This document shows, in pieces, positions 7,694 to 15,900 of a stretch of 47,255 nucleotides of DNA; position 1 is the stretch's first letter, and every line of letters starts with the position of its first letter. A program made the position numbers and the translations under genes. Source of the DNA: an uncultured Burkholderiales bacterium (lineage in GTDB: Bacteria; Pseudomonadota; Gammaproteobacteria; Burkholderiales; Burkholderiaceae_C); contig CAIZSE010000081.1 in the NCBI GenBank assembly GCA_903935585.1, forward strand, positions 1-47,255. Reading direction: 5' to 3'. Under the pieces are notes generated by a model. The model was not told the origin of the DNA. It saw only the letters and a program-made list of their open reading frames with translations, and ran no database searches.

Positions 7694-9676
7694 ATGGCCA
7701 CCCAATCTACCGTCAAAACCCCCAGCGAATACTCCGAAGGCTCGATCCGTGTCCTGAAGGGTCTGGAGCCCGTCAAGCAACGCCCGGGCATGTACACCCG
7801 AACCGACAACCCGCTGCACATCATTCAGGAGGTGTTGGACAACGCCGCCGATGAGGCGCTCGCGGGGCACGGCAAAAAAATCAAAGTCATCCTGCATTCC
7901 GACGGCTCGGTCAGCATCGAAGACGATGGCCGGGGCATTCCCTTTGGCCTGCACCCTGAAGAAAACGCGCCGGTGATCGAGCTGGTCTTTACCCGCCTGC
8001 ATGCCGGCGGCAAGTTCGACAAGGGCACCGGCGGCGCCTACAGCTTCTCGGGTGGTTTGCACGGCGTGGGCGTGAGCGTGACCAATGCGCTGTCGACCCG
8101 GCTGGAAGCCACCAGCTACCGCGAAGGCAAAGTGGCCCGTCTGGTGTTCTCCGGCGGGGACGTGACTGAGCCCTTGGAGGCCCGCGCCGCCGGCGAAGGT
8201 GACCGCAAGCAGGGCACCACCGTTCGGGCCTGGCCGGATGCCAAGTACTTCGAATCCAGTGCCTTGCCCATGAGCGAGTTGACGCACCTGCTGCGCAGCA
8301 AAGCCGTGCTCATGCCGGGCGTGACGGTGACTTTGGTGAACGAGAAAACCAAAGAAACCCAGCAATGGCAATACAAAGCCGGTTTGCGCGACTACTTGAT
8401 GCAAACGCTGAACGGTGAGCCAGTGATCCCCTTGTTTGAAGGCGAAGGTTTTGCCGATGCCAACCACGAGAGCTTTGCCGAAGGCGAGGGCGCCAGTTGG
8501 GCCGTGGCCTTCACCGAAGACGGCTCCCCGGTGCGGGAGAGCTACGTCAACCTGATTCCCACCAGTGCTGGCGGCACCCACGACAGCGGATTGCGCGATG
8601 GCTTGTTCACCGCCGTCAAGAGCTTCATCGAGCTGCACGGTTTGCTGCCCAAGGGCGTCAAGCTCATGCCGGAAGACGTGTTCGCCCGCGCCAGCTTTGT
8701 GCTGAGCGCCAAGGTGCTCGACCCGCAGTTTCAAGGCCAGATCAAGGAACGCCTGAACTCACGCGACGCGGTGCGTCTGGTCTCCAGCTTTGTGCGTCCC
8801 ACGCTCGAACTCTGGCTGAACGAACACGTGGACTACGGCAAAAAATTGGCCGAGTTGGCCATCAAGGCCGCGCAAACCCGCCAAAAAGCGGGCCAAAAAG
8901 TCGAAAAGCGCAAGAGCTCCGGCGTCGCCGTATTGCCTGGCAAGCTGACCGACTGCGAGAGCAAGGACATCCTGCACAACGAAGTGTTTCTGGTCGAGGG
9001 CGACTCGGCCGGCGGCAGCGCCAAGATGGGCCGCAACAAGGAATGCCAGGCGGTCTTGCCGTTGCGCGGCAAAGTGCTCAACACCTGGGAAGTGGACCGC
9101 GACCGCTTGTTCGCCAACAACGAAATCCACGACATCTCGGTGGCCATCGGGGTGGACCCGCACGGGCCAAATGACAGCCCCGACATGAGCAACCTGCGCT
9201 ACGGCAAGGTCTGCATCTTGTCCGATGCGGATGTGGACGGCTCGCACATCCAGGTGTTGCTGCTGACGCTGTTCTTCCGGCATTTCCCCAAGCTGATTGA
9301 ATCCGGGCATTTGTATGTGGCCAGGCCCCCGCTGTTCAGGGTCGATGCGCCTGCGCGCGGCAAAAAGCCTGCGTCAAAAGCCTACGCGCTGGACGATGGC
9401 GAGTTGACCGCCATCCTCGACAAGTTGCGCAAAGACGGCGTGAAAGAAGGCGGCTGGAGCATCAGCCGATTCAAGGGCTTGGGCGAGATGAGCGCCGAGC
9501 AACTGTGGGACACCACGCTGAACCCCGACACCCGCCGTCTGCTGCCGATCGAGCTGGGCCCGCTGGACAACGCCGGCACTGAAAACCTCATGACCCAGCT
9601 CATGGGCAAAGGCGAAGCTGCGGCCCGCCGCGAGCTGATGGAGCTGCACGGCGACTCGATTGAAATCGACGTGTGA
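7694..9676 (+). CDS. parE: DNA topoisomerase IV subunit B
   Basis: ATPase subunit of topoisomerase IV, which unlinks daughter chromosomes. It has 660 residues. The GHKL ATPase part shows VLDNAADEALAG, EDDGRGIPFG and the GLHGVGVSVTNALS lid. The transducer follows, then the TOPRIM domain with EVFLVEGDSAGGSA and the SDADVDGSHIQ acidic motif. The C-terminal tail ends in the usual Glu/Leu-rich helix. The 660-residue length lacks the extra insert of GyrB, supporting ParE over GyrB. The nearby parC on the same strand agrees. A TACAAT hexamer (7680-7685) sits very close to the ATG, so the leader may be extremely short. This is tentative. Confidence 0.96.
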   Translation: MATQSTVKTPSEYSEGSIRVLKGLEPVKQRPGMYTRTDNPLHIIQEVLDNAADEALAGHGKKIKVILHSDGSVSIEDDGRGIPFGLHPEENAPVIELVFTRLHAGGKFDKGTGGAYSFSGGLHGVGVSVTNALSTRLEATSYREGKVARLVFSGGDVTEPLEARAAGEGDRKQGTTVRAWPDAKYFESSALPMSELTHLLRSKAVLMPGVTVTLVNEKTKETQQWQYKAGLRDYLMQTLNGEPVIPLFEGEGFADANHESFAEGEGASWAVAFTEDGSPVRESYVNLIPTSAGGTHDSGLRDGLFTAVKSFIELHGLLPKGVKLMPEDVFARASFVLSAKVLDPQFQGQIKERLNSRDAVRLVSSFVRPTLELWLNEHVDYGKKLAELAIKAAQTRQKAGQKVEKRKSSGVAVLPGKLTDCESKDILHNEVFLVEGDSAGGSAKMGRNKECQAVLPLRGKVLNTWEVDRDRLFANNEIHDISVAIGVDPHGPNDSPDMSNLRYGKVCILSDADVDGSHIQVLLLTLFFRHFPKLIESGHLYVARPPLFRVDAPARGKKPASKAYALDDGELTAILDKLRKDGVKEGGWSISRFKGLGEMSAEQLWDTTLNPDTRRLLPIELGPLDNAGTENLMTQLMGKGEAAARRELMELHGDSIEIDV

Positions 9677-9712
9677 TGGTGACTGCAAACACGAACACGC
9701 CATTGCCAAGCC

Positions 9713-10588
9713 ATGACCACATCCCAACCCGTCAAGCTGTTTGAGTCCAACCGTGTGCGCTCACATTGGGACGCCGCCCAGGAGAAGTGGTATTTCTCCG
9801 TGGTGGATGTGGTGCAGGTGCTGACGGACAGCACCATTCCCAAACGCTATTGGAGCGACTTGCGACGCAAGCTGGAGAAGGAATCAGGTCAACCGTACGA
9901 AGAAATCGTACGGTTGAAAATGCCCGCTGCTGACGGACGTTTGCGCGAAACCGATGCCGCCGATGTGCCCACACTCTTGCGCCTGATCCAGTCCATCCCC
10001 TCACCTAAGGCCGAGCCGTTCAAGCGCTGGCTGGCCAAGGTGGGCCATGAGCGCATGCAAGAAATGGCGGATCCTGCGCAAAGCCTTCAGCGCGCCCGCG
10101 AAAACTGGCAAAAGCTGGGACGCAGCACCCAGTGGATTCAGCAGCGCATGACGGGTCAAGAAACCCGTAACAAGTTGACCGACTACTGGAAAGAAAGCGG
10201 CGTTGAAAAGGCGGATGAATTCGCGCTGCTGACCAACATCATTCACCAAGAGTGGACGGGCTTGAGCGTGCAAGCACACAAGTCGCTCAAGTCTTTGAAA
10301 ACGCAGAACCTGCGCGACCACATGAGCGAGGCAGAGCTGATCTTCACCGCATTGGCCGAACTGTCCACCCGCCAGATTGCTGAAACCGAAGAAGCCAAAG
10401 GCCTGCAACAAAATGCCAAAGCGGGCAAAGAAGGTGGCAGGGTGGCCAAACGCGCCAAAGACGATCTGGAAAAACGGACAGGGCAGAAAGTGGTGACGGG
10501 CAGTAACTTTTTGCCGCCCGGCAAATCAATGCCCGTCCAGCTTTCCGCTACACCCGAACGCAAAACAAACAAATCGCCAAAAAAATGA
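9713..10588 (+). CDS. Bro-N/DinD-like protein inserted between parE and parC
   Basis: A 291-residue protein starting 36 bases after parE; its stop overlaps the parC start as ATGA. Residues about 8-110 look like a Bro-N (phage antirepressor) domain: [41 protein letters not shown] and a TPLL-like [21 protein letters not shown] region. The C-terminal half has the order of features I know from E. coli DinD: a [18 protein letters not shown] segment, a run of KSLKSLK, an [11 protein letters not shown] helix and a final [12 protein letters not shown]...TG...LPP stretch. DinD is a SOS-induced inhibitor of RecA activity. I saw no CTGT-N8-ACAG type LexA box in the short upstream gap. A Lys-rich tail ends it. 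Host function here is unknown; a captured mobile-element gene is likely. Confidence 0.8.
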   Translation: MTTSQPVKLFESNRVRSHWDAAQEKWYFSVVDVVQVLTDSTIPKRYWSDLRRKLEKESGQPYEEIVRLKMPAADGRLRETDAADVPTLLRLIQSIPSPKAEPFKRWLAKVGHERMQEMADPAQSLQRARENWQKLGRSTQWIQQRMTGQETRNKLTDYWKESGVEKADEFALLTNIIHQEWTGLSVQAHKSLKSLKTQNLRDHMSEAELIFTALAELSTRQIAETEEAKGLQQNAKAGKEGGRVAKRAKDDLEKRTGQKVVTGSNFLPPGKSMPVQLSATPERKTNKSPKK

Positions 10589-12966
10589 CCGACTTGCTGA
10601 CCCCTGAAACTTCTGAGCAACCTGCCGCCCCCGAAGGCGACCATCTGGGCGCCTACGCCCAGCGCGCCTATCTGGAATACGCGCTGTCCGTCGTCAAAGG
10701 CCGCGCCTTGCCCGACGTGTGCGATGGCCAAAAGCCGGTGCAGCGGCGAATTTTGTACTCGATGGACCGCATGGGCCTGTCCTACAGCGGCCCCAACAAC
10801 AACACCGCCGCCAAGCCTGTCAAAAGTGCCCGCGTGGTGGGCGATGTGCTGGGCCGGTACCACCCGCACGGCGACACCGCCGCCTATGACGCGCTGGTGC
10901 GCATGGCGCAAGATTTTTCGCAGCGCTACCCGCTGATCGACGGGCAAGGCAACTTTGGCAGCCGCGACGGTGATGGCGCTGCTGCCATGCGTTACACCGA
11001 AGCGCGTTTGTCCCGCATCACCAGCTTGTTGCTCGACGAAATCGACATGGGCACGGTGGATTTCATTCCCAACTACGACGGCTCCACCGAAGAGCCGCGC
11101 CAGTTGCCCGCCCGCTTGCCCTTCACTTTGCTGAACGGCGCCAGCGGCATTGCCGTGGGCCTGGCCACCGAAATCCCCAGCCACAATCTGCGCGAAGTGG
11201 CCGACGCCTGCGTGGCCCTGATCAAGAACGACAAGCTCAGCGACAGCGAACTGCTGGCCATCGTCCCCGGCCCTGATTACCCCGGCGGCGGCCAGATCAT
11301 CAGCCCCGCCAGCGACATTGCCGATGCTTACCGCACTGGCCGTGGCAGCCTGAAAGTGCGCGCCCGCTGGAAGATCGAAGAACTCGCCCGTGGCCAATGG
11401 CAACTGGTGGTGACCGAACTGCCCCAGGGCGTCAGCTCGCAGCGCGTGCTGGAAGAGATCGAAGAACTCACCAACCCCAAGGTCAAAGCCGGTAAAAAAG
11501 CCCTCAGCACCGACCAGATGCAGCTGAAAGCCAGCATCCTGAATGTGCTCGATGTGGTGCGCGACGAATCCAGCAAAGACGCCGCCGTGCGCCTGGTGTT
11601 CGAGCCCAAAACCAGCCGCATCGAACAGCAGGAACTCATCACCGCCTTGCTGGCCCACACCAGCCTGGAAACCTCTGCGCCGATCAACATGACCTCGGTC
11701 GGCATCGATGGCAAGCCCATCCAGAAGTCGCTGCGCCAGATGCTGGTGGAGTGGATCGCTTTTCGCCAGATCACCATCACCCGCCGCAGCCAGCACCGCT
11801 TGAACAAGGTGCTCGACCGCATCCACATTTTGGAGGGCCGGCAGCTGGTGCTGCTCAACATCGACGAGGTGATCCGCATCATCCGCCACAGCGATGAGCC
11901 CAAGCCTGCGCTGATCGAGGCTTTCAAGCTCAGCGACCGCCAGGCCGAAGACATTCTTGAAATCCGTCTGCGCCAACTGGCCCGGCTTGAAACCATCAAG
12001 ATCGAGCAAGAGCTCTCCGAATTGCGCGGCGAGCAAGGCAAGCTCGAAGAGATTTTGGCCAGCCCCGCTGCACTGCGCCGCCTGATGGTCAAGGAAATCG
12101 AAGCCGACGCCAAAACCTTTGCCGACCCACGCCGCACGCTGATCCAGGAAGAGAAAAAAGCCGTGGCCGAAGTCAAGGTGGTGGACGAGCCTGTGACGGT
12201 GGTGGTGTCCGATAAAGGCTGGGTGCGTGCCCGTACCGGCCACGGCCACGACGCCGCCAGCTTCGCTTTCAAGGCGGGAGACGTGTTGTACGGCACCTTT
12301 GAATGCCGCACGGTCGACACGCTGCTGATCTTTGGCACGGCCAAAAACGGCACAGGCCGCGTGTACAGCGTGCCCGTGGCCACACTGCCCGGTGCTCGCG
12401 GCGATGGCCAGCCCATCACCACCCTGATTGAGCTGGAAACGGGCACCCAGCCCGCGCACTACTTTGCCGGCCCGGCCCAGGCCACACTGCTGCTGAGCGG
12501 CTCTGGTGGCTATGGCTTCCTGGCCTCGGTCGAGAACATGATCTCGCGCAACAAATCAGGCAAAGCCTTCATCAGTCTGGGTGAGGGCGAAACCGTGTGT
12601 CCCCCAAGCCACGTGAGCGGCTCCAGCGCCACGCTGGCAGCTGACAAGCCCGCCATGCCCGCTGCCACCAGCGTGTGCTGCGCCAGCACGGGCGGGCGTG
12701 TGCTGAGCTTTGACATCAGCGAACTCAAAACCATGGAAAAAGGCGGCCGTGGCCTGATGCTCATCGACCTGGAAGCCAAAGACACCCTGGCCGGTGCCGC
12801 CGCCTACACCCGCAGCGTGAAGATCGAAGGCATCGGACGCGGCGGCAAAGAGCGCGAAGAAACGCTTGAAATCCGCAGCCTGAACAACGCCAAAGTGGCG
12901 CGCGCCAAAAAGGGCAAAGTGGCAGATCTGGGGTTCAAGCCGAATCGGGTGACACGGGTGGAGTGA
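10585..12966 (+). CDS. parC: DNA topoisomerase IV subunit A
   Basis: DNA-cutting subunit of topoisomerase IV, 793 residues. The winged-helix region holds the catalytic Tyr137 in [12 protein letters not shown]. The quinolone-pocket segment [17 protein letters not shown] has Thr98 and Asp102 at the positions of E. coli ParC Ser80 and Glu84. The coiled coil with [20 protein letters not shown] follows, then a GyrA-like beta-pinwheel from about residue 510. The start codon overlaps the end of the Bro-N gene, so the three genes parE, Bro-N/DinD-like and parC probably form one transcript with coupled translation. No clear terminator follows. Confidence 0.96.
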   Translation: MTDLLTPETSEQPAAPEGDHLGAYAQRAYLEYALSVVKGRALPDVCDGQKPVQRRILYSMDRMGLSYSGPNNNTAAKPVKSARVVGDVLGRYHPHGDTAAYDALVRMAQDFSQRYPLIDGQGNFGSRDGDGAAAMRYTEARLSRITSLLLDEIDMGTVDFIPNYDGSTEEPRQLPARLPFTLLNGASGIAVGLATEIPSHNLREVADACVALIKNDKLSDSELLAIVPGPDYPGGGQIISPASDIADAYRTGRGSLKVRARWKIEELARGQWQLVVTELPQGVSSQRVLEEIEELTNPKVKAGKKALSTDQMQLKASILNVLDVVRDESSKDAAVRLVFEPKTSRIEQQELITALLAHTSLETSAPINMTSVGIDGKPIQKSLRQMLVEWIAFRQITITRRSQHRLNKVLDRIHILEGRQLVLLNIDEVIRIIRHSDEPKPALIEAFKLSDRQAEDILEIRLRQLARLETIKIEQELSELRGEQGKLEEILASPAALRRLMVKEIEADAKTFADPRRTLIQEEKKAVAEVKVVDEPVTVVVSDKGWVRARTGHGHDAASFAFKAGDVLYGTFECRTVDTLLIFGTAKNGTGRVYSVPVATLPGARGDGQPITTLIELETGTQPAHYFAGPAQATLLLSGSGGYGFLASVENMISRNKSGKAFISLGEGETVCPPSHVSGSSATLAADKPAMPAATSVCCASTGGRVLSFDISELKTMEKGGRGLMLIDLEAKDTLAGAAAYTRSVKIEGIGRGGKEREETLEIRSLNNAKVARAKKGKVADLGFKPNRVTRVE

Positions 12967-13055
12967 GGCTTTTCTAAGCAGTCCTCCGCCAGCCCTTGCT
13001 AGGCGTGGCTTTCGCGGCTTTTCCCTGCACTTGTCCACACCTTTGGGCACGGTGT

Positions 13056-13100
13056 TTGGGGATATGGCTTGAGCTGCCATATACTCTTGGCATATGCCAA
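13056..13100 (+). promoter_or_regulatory. vapBC promoter with palindromic operator
   Basis: A near-consensus -10 TATACT (13080-13085) has a weak -35 TTGGGG (13056-13061) 18 bases upstream. Directly after the -10, a perfect 14-base palindrome TTGGCATATGCCAA (13087-13100) covers the expected transcription start. The Shine-Dalgarno AAGGAGG (13101-13107) of vapB follows at once. This is the classic arrangement for autorepression by a VapB-VapC complex. The operator role is inferred from position and symmetry. Confidence 0.7.
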
Positions 13101-13112
13101 AAGGAGGTCGTC

Positions 13113-13346
13113 ATGTCCATCACCACCGTGTTCACCAACAACCGTTCGCAAGCGATTCGATTGCCTGCGGATTTACGGCTACCTGAGCATGTCAAAAAGG
13201 TGGAAGTTCGTGCTCGTGGCGTGGAGCGGATCATCTCGCCGGTGGGGCATACATGGGACCAGTTCTTTTTGAATGGTCCCCAGGTGACCGATGACTTTTG
13301 GCCTGAAAGGGCATCGCAAACTCAGTCTGAGCGTGAGGCGCTTTGA
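13113..13346 (+). CDS. vapB: VapB-type antitoxin (AbrB/SpoVT-like)
   Basis: A 77-residue antitoxin that should bind both its operator DNA and the VapC toxin. The N-terminal swapped-hairpin DNA-binding domain reads TTVFTNNRSQAIRLPADLRL (about 4-23), the standard start of this family. The C-terminal part, WDQFFLNGPQVTDDFWPER, is the toxin-binding tail. The start at 13113 is set by a perfect AAGGAGG six bases upstream; the frame is open further back but without a ribosome site. The stop overlaps the vapC ATG by one base (TGATG). Confidence 0.93.
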   Translation: MSITTVFTNNRSQAIRLPADLRLPEHVKKVEVRARGVERIISPVGHTWDQFFLNGPQVTDDFWPERASQTQSEREAL

Positions 13347-13756
13347 TGCTGAAGTATCTGCTGGACACGAACATTGTGATCTACGTGATCAAGCGCCGCC
13401 CCCTCGAGGTGTTGGCCCAGTTCAACGAGCATGCCGGGCGCATGGCGATTTCGGCGATCACATTGTCAGAGCTGTACCACGGAGCCGAAAAAAGCGCCAA
13501 AGTATCGCAAAACCTGGCGGTGATTGAAGAGTTCTCCAGCCTTCTGCAGGTCTTGCCCTATACGGCCAAAGCCTCGCAGCATTACGGCGCGATCCGCAGT
13601 GATCTTGAAAAAACAGGCCAGCCCATTGGTGTGAACGATTTGCACATTGCAGCCCACGCCCGCAGCGACGGGCTGGTGGTGGTGACCAACAACATGTCCG
13701 AATTTGCCCGCGTGCCGGGCCTGATGGTGGAGAACTGGGTGGGTTCATTGAATTGA
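13346..13756 (+). CDS. vapC: VapC-type PIN-domain toxin ribonuclease
   Basis: A 136-residue PIN-domain RNase, predicted to cleave tRNA or rRNA when not held by VapB. Acidic active-site positions are visible: Asp7 in LLDTN, Glu42 in LSELYHG and Asp98 in GVNDLHIAAHA, with Asn116 in TNNMSEF at the fourth position, as is common in this family. The ATG at 13346 overlaps the vapB stop, so it is translationally coupled; a TTG three bases earlier is a less likely start. The frame is intact, so the toxin should be active. Its RNA target cannot be told from sequence. Confidence 0.94.
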   Translation: MLKYLLDTNIVIYVIKRRPLEVLAQFNEHAGRMAISAITLSELYHGAEKSAKVSQNLAVIEEFSSLLQVLPYTAKASQHYGAIRSDLEKTGQPIGVNDLHIAAHARSDGLVVVTNNMSEFARVPGLMVENWVGSLN

Positions 13757-13778
13757 GGCCCAGCTCCTTGAATCTTAC

Positions 13779-14294
13779 TCAGCCCTGCGCGCCCATCAGG
13801 TAATCGATCTTGCCCACGTCCACGCCGTTGTGGCGCAGGATGGTGTAAGCCGTTGTGATGTGAAAGTACAGGTTGGGCAGCATCCAATGGCACAGGTAGG
13901 CCTGACCGCTGAGGGTGCGGGTTTTGCCCGGTCCTGCGGGGAAGGTGATTTCCTTGTCTTCGGTGCCGTCAAGGGCTGAAGCAGGCACGGTGGCGATGAA
14001 GGCCAGGGTTTTCTGGATGCGTTCCTGCAATTGCGCCAAAGTGGTTTCGGTGTCTTCAAATTTGGGCGCTTCGATGCCGGTCAGGCGAGCCACGCCGTTT
14101 TTCACCGCGTCGCAGGCGATCAGCACCTGGCGTGTGAACGGGAACATGTCGGGGGCCAAACGGTAAGTGGTCAGTGCCGTGGGGTCGATCTTTTTGGCTT
14201 CGACAAATTGCTCGGCTTTGGCCAGGATGTGGCTCAGGTTGGTGAGCATGCGGGTGCTCACGGGCAAACAGGCGCTGGACATGGAAATGGTCAT
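13779..14294 (-). CDS. DUF1993 family protein
   Basis: A 171-residue protein of the DUF1993 family, which has a four-helix DinB/YfiT-like fold. Recognisable parts are MLTNLSHILAKAEQFVEAKK near the start, RLAPDMFPFTRQVLIACD (about 45-62), and the C-terminal LCHWMLPNLYFHITTAYTIL segment with conserved His. Members are often annotated as hypothetical. Some DinB-like proteins bind a metal through three His, which may apply here. It lies 38 bases downstream of the RidA gene on the same strand, so the two are probably co-transcribed. It converges on vapC. Confidence 0.88.
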   Translation of the reverse strand: MTISMSSACLPVSTRMLTNLSHILAKAEQFVEAKKIDPTALTTYRLAPDMFPFTRQVLIACDAVKNGVARLTGIEAPKFEDTETTLAQLQERIQKTLAFIATVPASALDGTEDKEITFPAGPGKTRTLSGQAYLCHWMLPNLYFHITTAYTILRHNGVDVGKIDYLMGAQG

Positions 14295-14332
14295 CAGGGG
14301 TCTCTTTGAAGTGGGTGGAAAGGGTAAAAAAA

Positions 14333-14791
14333 TCAGCCGATTTCAGCGATCAGCTCGATCTCGACACAAGCCCCCATCGGGATTTGTGCCACACCAAAAG
14401 CGCTGCGGGCGTGGGCACCGGCTTGGGGGCCAAACACCTGGCCCAGCAATTCGCTGCAGCCGTTGGTCACCAGGTGCTGTTCGGTGAAATCGCCCGTCGA
14501 GTTGACCAGGCTCATCACTTTGACGATGCGTTTGATTTTGTTCAGGTCGCCCACGGCGGCGTGCAAAGTTCCCATCAGGTCAATCGCCACGGCGCGTGCA
14601 GCTTGCTGGCCCTCAGCGGTGCTGATGTCCTTGCCCAATTGACCGGCCCAGACTTTGCCGTCTTTTTTGGCGATGTGGCCAGACAGAAAAACCAGGTTGC
14701 CGGTTTGTACAAAGGGCACATACGCCGCGGCAGGTATGGCCACGGGAGGCAGTTCGATGTGGAGGGATTTCAGTTTGTCGTAAACGCTCAT
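14333..14791 (-). CDS. RidA/YjgF family protein
   Basis: A 152-residue member of the RidA superfamily, trimeric proteins of which some hydrolyse reactive enamine/imine intermediates of amino acid metabolism. Signatures are FLSGHIAKKDG, a central DLNKIKRIVKVMSLVNST stretch, and the C-terminal RSAFGVAQIPMGACVEIELIAEI, where the usual catalytic Arg of true RidA (R..V....LP....VEIE) is present as RSAFGVAQIP. The longer N-terminal part suggests one of the Rid paralogue subgroups rather than archetypal RidA, so deaminase activity is uncertain. Probably the first gene of a pair with DUF1993. The 172 bases upstream hold no visible gene. Confidence 0.9.
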   Translation of the reverse strand: MSVYDKLKSLHIELPPVAIPAAAYVPFVQTGNLVFLSGHIAKKDGKVWAGQLGKDISTAEGQQAARAVAIDLMGTLHAAVGDLNKIKRIVKVMSLVNSTGDFTEQHLVTNGCSELLGQVFGPQAGAHARSAFGVAQIPMGACVEIELIAEIG

Positions 14792-14963
14792 GGCATGTCT
14801 CTTGGGTGGGTTGAAGAGGAGTTCCCGCAGGGGCTGGGGAAAATCACGTTGAATTGTCGCTGAATCCAGGCAACGGCTTTTGGAATGCCAGGCGGTCTCT
14901 TTGGGTTGATCTTGTGAACGGTTGTGGGTGGCGCAAGTTCAGGCCAGCGTGAGCCGTGTTCCC

Positions 14964-15872
14964 CTACGCCAGCGGGGCGACAGTGACGGCCACTTCCAGG
15001 GTGTGTGCACCACCGCCTTGCAAGACGCCGCGCAGGGGCGATACATCGGCAAAATCGCGGCCCACAGCCAGCTGCACATAGTCTTCGCCCGGACTGGCCA
15101 GGCCGCTTCGGTTGTTGGTGGGGTCCAGGTCCAGCCAGCCCTGGCAAGCGTGGCTGGCCAGTTCGGGCAGATACACCGAAGCCCAGGCGTGCGAGGCATC
15201 GCTGCCCACCAAGCGGGCTTGGCCTGGGGGCGCTTGGGTGAGCAGGTAGCCGCTCACATAGCGGGCCGGCAAGCCCAAAGAGCGCAGGCAGGCCAGCAAG
15301 ATATGGGCAAAGTCCTGGCACACGCCGCGTTTGCTCTGCAGCGCTTCGAGGGCAGGGGTGTTGATGTCGGTGCTCTCTGATTCGTAGCGAAAGTCGCGGT
15401 GCATGCGTGCAGTCAACTCTTGCGCCGCTTGCATCAGGGGGCGGCCCGGCGTGAAGCTGCTTTGCGCATAGGCCAAGAAAGCCTCGTTCACGGGCGCGTG
15501 GTGCGAACCAAAGACAAAGCCACTGTGCACATCGCCCGCATGTCCACCCCGGTAGCGGAAATGTTCGCGCACCGATTCCCAGCTTTGGCTGCTTGTGTTC
15601 GCGGCCCCGGTCACAGGAAGGGCCGAGGTGACGATTTCACTGTGCGCCCGGACCAGCAGTCCATCGTGCGGGTTCGTCAGCGACCAATAGGCCCGGTGGT
15701 TGAAAAAAGCATCGATGTTGTGGTGGACCGAGGCGGCAGGCTCGACGTGCATCCAGTGGCTGATGACCTTTTGGCAAGGCGTTTGTGCTGGTTGCAGATG
15801 GGCCACATGTTGTGCGGTTTGCACCGATGGGCTGTAGCTGTAGCGGGTTTCGTGGGTGATGGCCAGGCGCAT
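14964..15872 (-). CDS. Transglutaminase-like cysteine peptidase/amidase
   Basis: A 302-residue protein with an N-terminal beta domain (bacterial transglutaminase-like N region, ITHETRYSYSPSVQTAQHVA at the start) and a transglutaminase core. The catalytic triad is visible: Cys185 in RGVCQDFAH, His228 in SHAWASVYLP and Asp250 in DLDPTN. Bacterial members act as peptidases or amidases rather than protein cross-linkers. The ATG at 15872 gives the family N-terminus; the frame is open further up but overlaps the preceding gene. It is third in the minus-strand set behind the ATP-grasp/alpha-E fusion (28 bases upstream). Published comparative genomics predicts that the transglutaminase removes or processes the peptide bond made by the partner ATP-grasp enzyme. 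The substrate is unknown. Confidence 0.9.
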   Translation of the reverse strand: MRLAITHETRYSYSPSVQTAQHVAHLQPAQTPCQKVISHWMHVEPAASVHHNIDAFFNHRAYWSLTNPHDGLLVRAHSEIVTSALPVTGAANTSSQSWESVREHFRYRGGHAGDVHSGFVFGSHHAPVNEAFLAYAQSSFTPGRPLMQAAQELTARMHRDFRYESESTDINTPALEALQSKRGVCQDFAHILLACLRSLGLPARYVSGYLLTQAPPGQARLVGSDASHAWASVYLPELASHACQGWLDLDPTNNRSGLASPGEDYVQLAVGRDFADVSPLRGVLQGGGAHTLEVAVTVAPLA

Positions 15873-15900
15873 GATCGGGGTCGTGGTCAGGGGCAGGCGA

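Noticed and set aside
10243..12459. A 738-codon open frame on the minus strand across parC
   Set aside because: Antisense to a certain gene. Long minus frames arise from G+C-rich codon use. The translation is rich in Gln/His/Gly with no domain.
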